Below, in pieces: positions 61,392 through 64,000 of a DNA stretch of 64,000 nt. The notes beneath the pieces are model-generated. The model was not told the origin of the DNA. It was given only the letters and a program-made list of their open reading frames with translations, and did no database searches. Location of the stretch: assembly GCF_021155775.2 (NCBI RefSeq), contig NC_060238.1, positions 25,326,470 to 25,390,469 on the forward strand. The letters run 5' to 3'. Origin of the DNA: Neodiprion pinetum. Lineage: Eukaryota; Arthropoda; Insecta; Hymenoptera; Diprionidae. A program made the translations under genes and the position numbers. The number at the start of each line of letters is the position of its first letter. Position 1 is the first letter of the stretch.

Positions 61392-62207
61392 TCACTGAGA
61401 TACTCTAACAGGTGATTCAATCTCCAGGGTGACTGGTCCATCATTCTCGATTAGAACTTGCATCATTGCGCCAAATTTCCCATCTGAAAAATGTATTGTA
61501 GGTATGGTTGTAGTACACTTATAAATTGTGAAGAGGGTGAAGAGTATTTACATACCTTTTATCAACTCGGGTTTGTACTGTTTGCCAAGTTCAAGGAGAA
61601 AATTGTTGTAAAATGGTTCCGATTCCGTAGCTGGCATTGCTCTGTGAAAATCCAGTTTATTCCCCTTCAATTGATGGTACAAGGTGAACTGGCTGACACA
61701 TAGAATTTCATAATTTTTATCCACAACGTTTGTAGACCATCTTTTCTCATTTTCGTCCTCGAAGATTTTAGTGTTAAGAATCTTGCGGATTCTGTTTTAA
61801 AATCGAATATATTCAAAGGTCCCATCAGGTTCTTAGCAATTTATGAAAATATGTGAAAGATACATTAAATTATTGAGGCGAGTTAAATTACATGTATTCC
61901 ATATCTGCCGCATTGTCGTCTTTTTTTAGTCCTATTAAAACGCAGAGTCCCCGTCCGATGCAACTGATGATTTCACCATTAACTCGAGAAGAAAAAAATT
62001 TGAAGAAATCGTTTAATCACCCAAATATTTTTCTGACAGTAGTGTTGGTGCATATTGATTCGAAGCTAGAGTGCAATAAATATTTATTTGGAAATTCAAA
62101 ATTTATCGCGAATACTGTAATCAAATCAGCTACTGTGTAACCTAAAGCAATCAAGTACTCTCACCTGATACACTAGCTTGTGTAACTCGTTGAATTACGG
62201 CTTTCAT
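61392..62207 (-). CDS. Dtd: D-aminoacyl-tRNA deacylase (DTD1 type)
   Basis: Four exons on the minus strand: 62207-62165, 61982-61892, 61791-61556, 61483-61392, giving 153 residues, close to the usual length of about 150 for the enzyme. It starts MKAVIQRVTQASVSV, typical of the family. The catalytic signature SQFTLY is present in exon 3 (ILCVSQFTLYHQLKGNK), and the Gly-cisPro loop appears as NDGPVTLEIES in exon 4. The enzyme hydrolyses D-amino acids (and Gly) mischarged on tRNA, a proofreading step in the cytosol. All introns are GT-AG and frame is kept. It shares a 511-base divergent interval with asterless. Confidence 0.94.
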
Positions 62208-62718
62208 CCTGCATGAACGAATCGGTCAATTCAAGTTTTATAAAAATTCTGAATGATTGTTTGGGGACAAGTCGAGTGTCTTTTGTTCGTACGAGATTTG
62301 AGGAGAGCTGATAACGTACGAAGTTTTTCTGTCACTGATGAATCAGGATGGCGTCTATCCGGTTACGCGAGGTTGGCGGGAGCGCGACGCAACTAGTACG
62401 TAATTTGATATTTCCGGTGCGTGTAATATGCTATAGAGTGGTGTTTGACTTTTCAAAGATTGTTTACAAGCGTTTTCCCCCGTTAACGTTCAATCGAATT
62501 TAGTCAAATCCATTATCAATATCAAGGCAGGGTCGGTGGCAACAGTTTCATAAACATCCCGGAATGTATTTCTGAACAACATTCAACCCCGTTGTGTTAA
62601 ATGCGACTAGTTATCGATGACACACTTGTTGCACGTAGGTTATGGCCCTATAAACAAAGGTACTTTATTCACAAATCAATGATATAACATAGTTGTTCGG
62701 CGTTAAGCAGGCTTCGGG
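62208..62718. promoter_or_regulatory. Divergent promoter of Dtd and asl
   Basis: The two start codons face away from each other across 511 bases, so both promoters lie here. A TATA-like CTATAAA at 62648-62654 precedes the asl start by about 65 bases. No open frame of note is present. Co-regulation of the two genes is possible but not shown. Confidence 0.5.
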
Positions 62719-64000
62719 ATGGAAGGGCCTGGTATAAGTTTGTTTCAAGGATCCGATAGCATCCAGTTGAACACAACCGCCCAGCGCCAAGAGGAGGATG
62801 AAGAACAAGAAGACATCAAGCGCCGGAATGAGGAGGTGAATGTTAACTCTCTTCTTGGTAAACAAACCCAAACCCCTCCGTTTCTTGCACTATAAACCCT
62901 TTTCGTAATTTTATTCAAGATCAAAAACATTTTGACAAATGCTTTTGACGACCTCGACAACGACGACGACGAAGCCAGCTCAGTCAACAGCAGTAGATGC
63001 TACAATGACGTTACCAGAGACACAGAACGGAGTCATGCAGGAGGGTTAGTTTTTGAAACTACGCGCTCTGAGAGTGGCCCGACGGTTTCTCAAATACAAC
63101 GAGAATTCGGGGTGTACGGATGCGTCGACGCCAGTAATGATTGCAATGATCAACCCCAGTCCAATTTCGAACACCAAAATGCAGATCGTGGCCCTACTAT
63201 TTCAGACATACAGAGAGAATACGGGGTGTATGGGCAACCGGAAACACCGTATAGTAAGAATACTGCAAATAATATGGTCAATTCTTTGGACAGTCCTTAT
63301 GAATTGCCCAAACCATCGAATCCTGGGTATCCTCACAATATCAGAGCTCAGCTTAACGAGGGGTATACTTTTCCTGAGAGTTATCCAGCTAATTACAAAA
63401 CTCCAACCAGTCGCTTTGGAACAGCGACTGAAAATTATCGCGACAACGGGTATATCGACGATTACGAAAAAAATGGCCCGTATAAAGCTATTCAGGAATT
63501 TGGCGGAGGAGATAGCGAAGTCACTTCAGATCATTTTCAGCATTGCTTTCAAACCAGTCCAAATGGCGGTCCTGTCGATGAGAATACAGCCTATAAGACC
63601 GCGGAGTATAATAGTAATGAACAATTGCAAGTATTGTATTCTGTTAGAATGCGAGAAATTCAAAGGTTAACGGAAGAATTGCAGCAGTTGCAAGAGGAAC
63701 GAAAAGAAGAGACAAGTCAACTCAGTAGAAAGCTTGCTCTTGCTCAAGCTGAAGTGGAAAGATCTAACCTGTCGAGAAATCAGGCACAGAATTTACTTGG
63801 TAAATATTTTACATTGATGTGAGCAAAAATTTGTTAAACTTTTTTACAATTGTTTTGATTTCTCTAGTGGACGCTAAAGTGGAAATAGGTGATCTCCAGG
63901 CAAAATTAGCAGCTTTGAAAGAAAACGTTGCTGTATTGGAAAAGACTAAGCAAAATGTGAGGCATAATAAAGATCAGAGAGTTTTGTGTTATTTCGTTCC
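62719..64000 (+). CDS. asl: Asterless/CEP152, centriole duplication scaffold (5' part)
   Basis: Exons 62719-62835, 62920-63799 and 63868-63956 (or open to the window end) join in frame; the gene continues beyond the window. The N-terminus is acidic (QRQEEDEEQEDIKRRNEE, then NAFDDLDNDDDEASS), as in CEP152 where it binds Plk4. Two copies of GPTxSxIQREYGVYG lie at 63076-63120 and 63190-63234. A coiled coil begins at EQLQVLYSVRMREIQRLTEE, closely matching the CEP152 pattern of a QLQVL...KERQLENLIEKL start. The family recruits Plk4 and builds the pericentriolar layer for centriole duplication. Assignment rests on the acidic N-terminus and the coiled-coil start. The third-exon end is ambiguous, because a GTGAGG donor follows AAGCAAAAT but the frame stays open to base 64000. 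Confidence 0.75.

Noticed and set aside
1..64000. CRISPR arrays, rRNA genes, complete tRNA genes, prophage or operon structure
   Set aside because: None seen. Repeats are microsatellites or foldback elements without spacer structure, and gene architecture is eukaryotic.

Overview
This is one strand of an insect nuclear genome. All large genes are interrupted by GT-AG introns, and the gene set is animal: trithorax, capicua, asterless/CEP152, a GRIP-domain golgin, D-aminoacyl-tRNA deacylase, a minor-spliceosome protein and a complex I assembly factor. The nuclear-receptor-like finger in trx and the AT-rich, CpG-containing, microsatellite-rich spacers suggest an insect, perhaps Hymenoptera (sawfly or wasp). 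The order is an inference; the sequence alone does not name the species.

Layout. Bases 1-2240 hold a possible divergent first exon at the left edge, then DMAC2-like on + (624-1496) and U11/U12 snRNP 25 kDa on - (1615-2193), which converge. Bases 4199-15594 are a complete trithorax gene in ten coding exons, dominated by one exon of 6.3 kb. Bases 15595-26050 contain no gene I can support: 3' UTR or intergenic DNA with simple repeats, a pogo-like MITE and a 0.65 kb palindrome. Bases 26051-30240 are CpG-rich and are the likely promoter and leader of capicua; an assembly gap of 100 N sits inside a CT repeat at 30537-30636. Bases 30637-39278 are cic leader introns carrying three foldback insertions. 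Capicua (long isoform) is coded by about 20 exons from 39308 to 50562. Bases 50563-58172 are AT-rich 3' UTR and intergenic DNA. Then come GCC1 on - (58173-61055), D-aminoacyl-tRNA deacylase on - (61392-62207) and, divergently, the 5' part of asterless on + (62719 to the window end).

The genes do not form one pathway. trx is a histone H3K4 methyltransferase of the COMPASS/MLL type. cic is the HMG-box repressor that receptor tyrosine kinase signalling relieves. The others are housekeeping (tRNA proofreading, Golgi tethering, minor splicing, complex I assembly, centriole duplication).

I found no undescribed biological system. The points most worth a second look are three taspase-like cleavage motifs with an adjacent C2HC finger in trx, an open phase-1 exon upstream of cic that cannot join the long-isoform start but could feed a short isoform, a small symmetric cassette exon and a GC-AG intron in cic, and several foldback/MITE insertions in or near these two genes.
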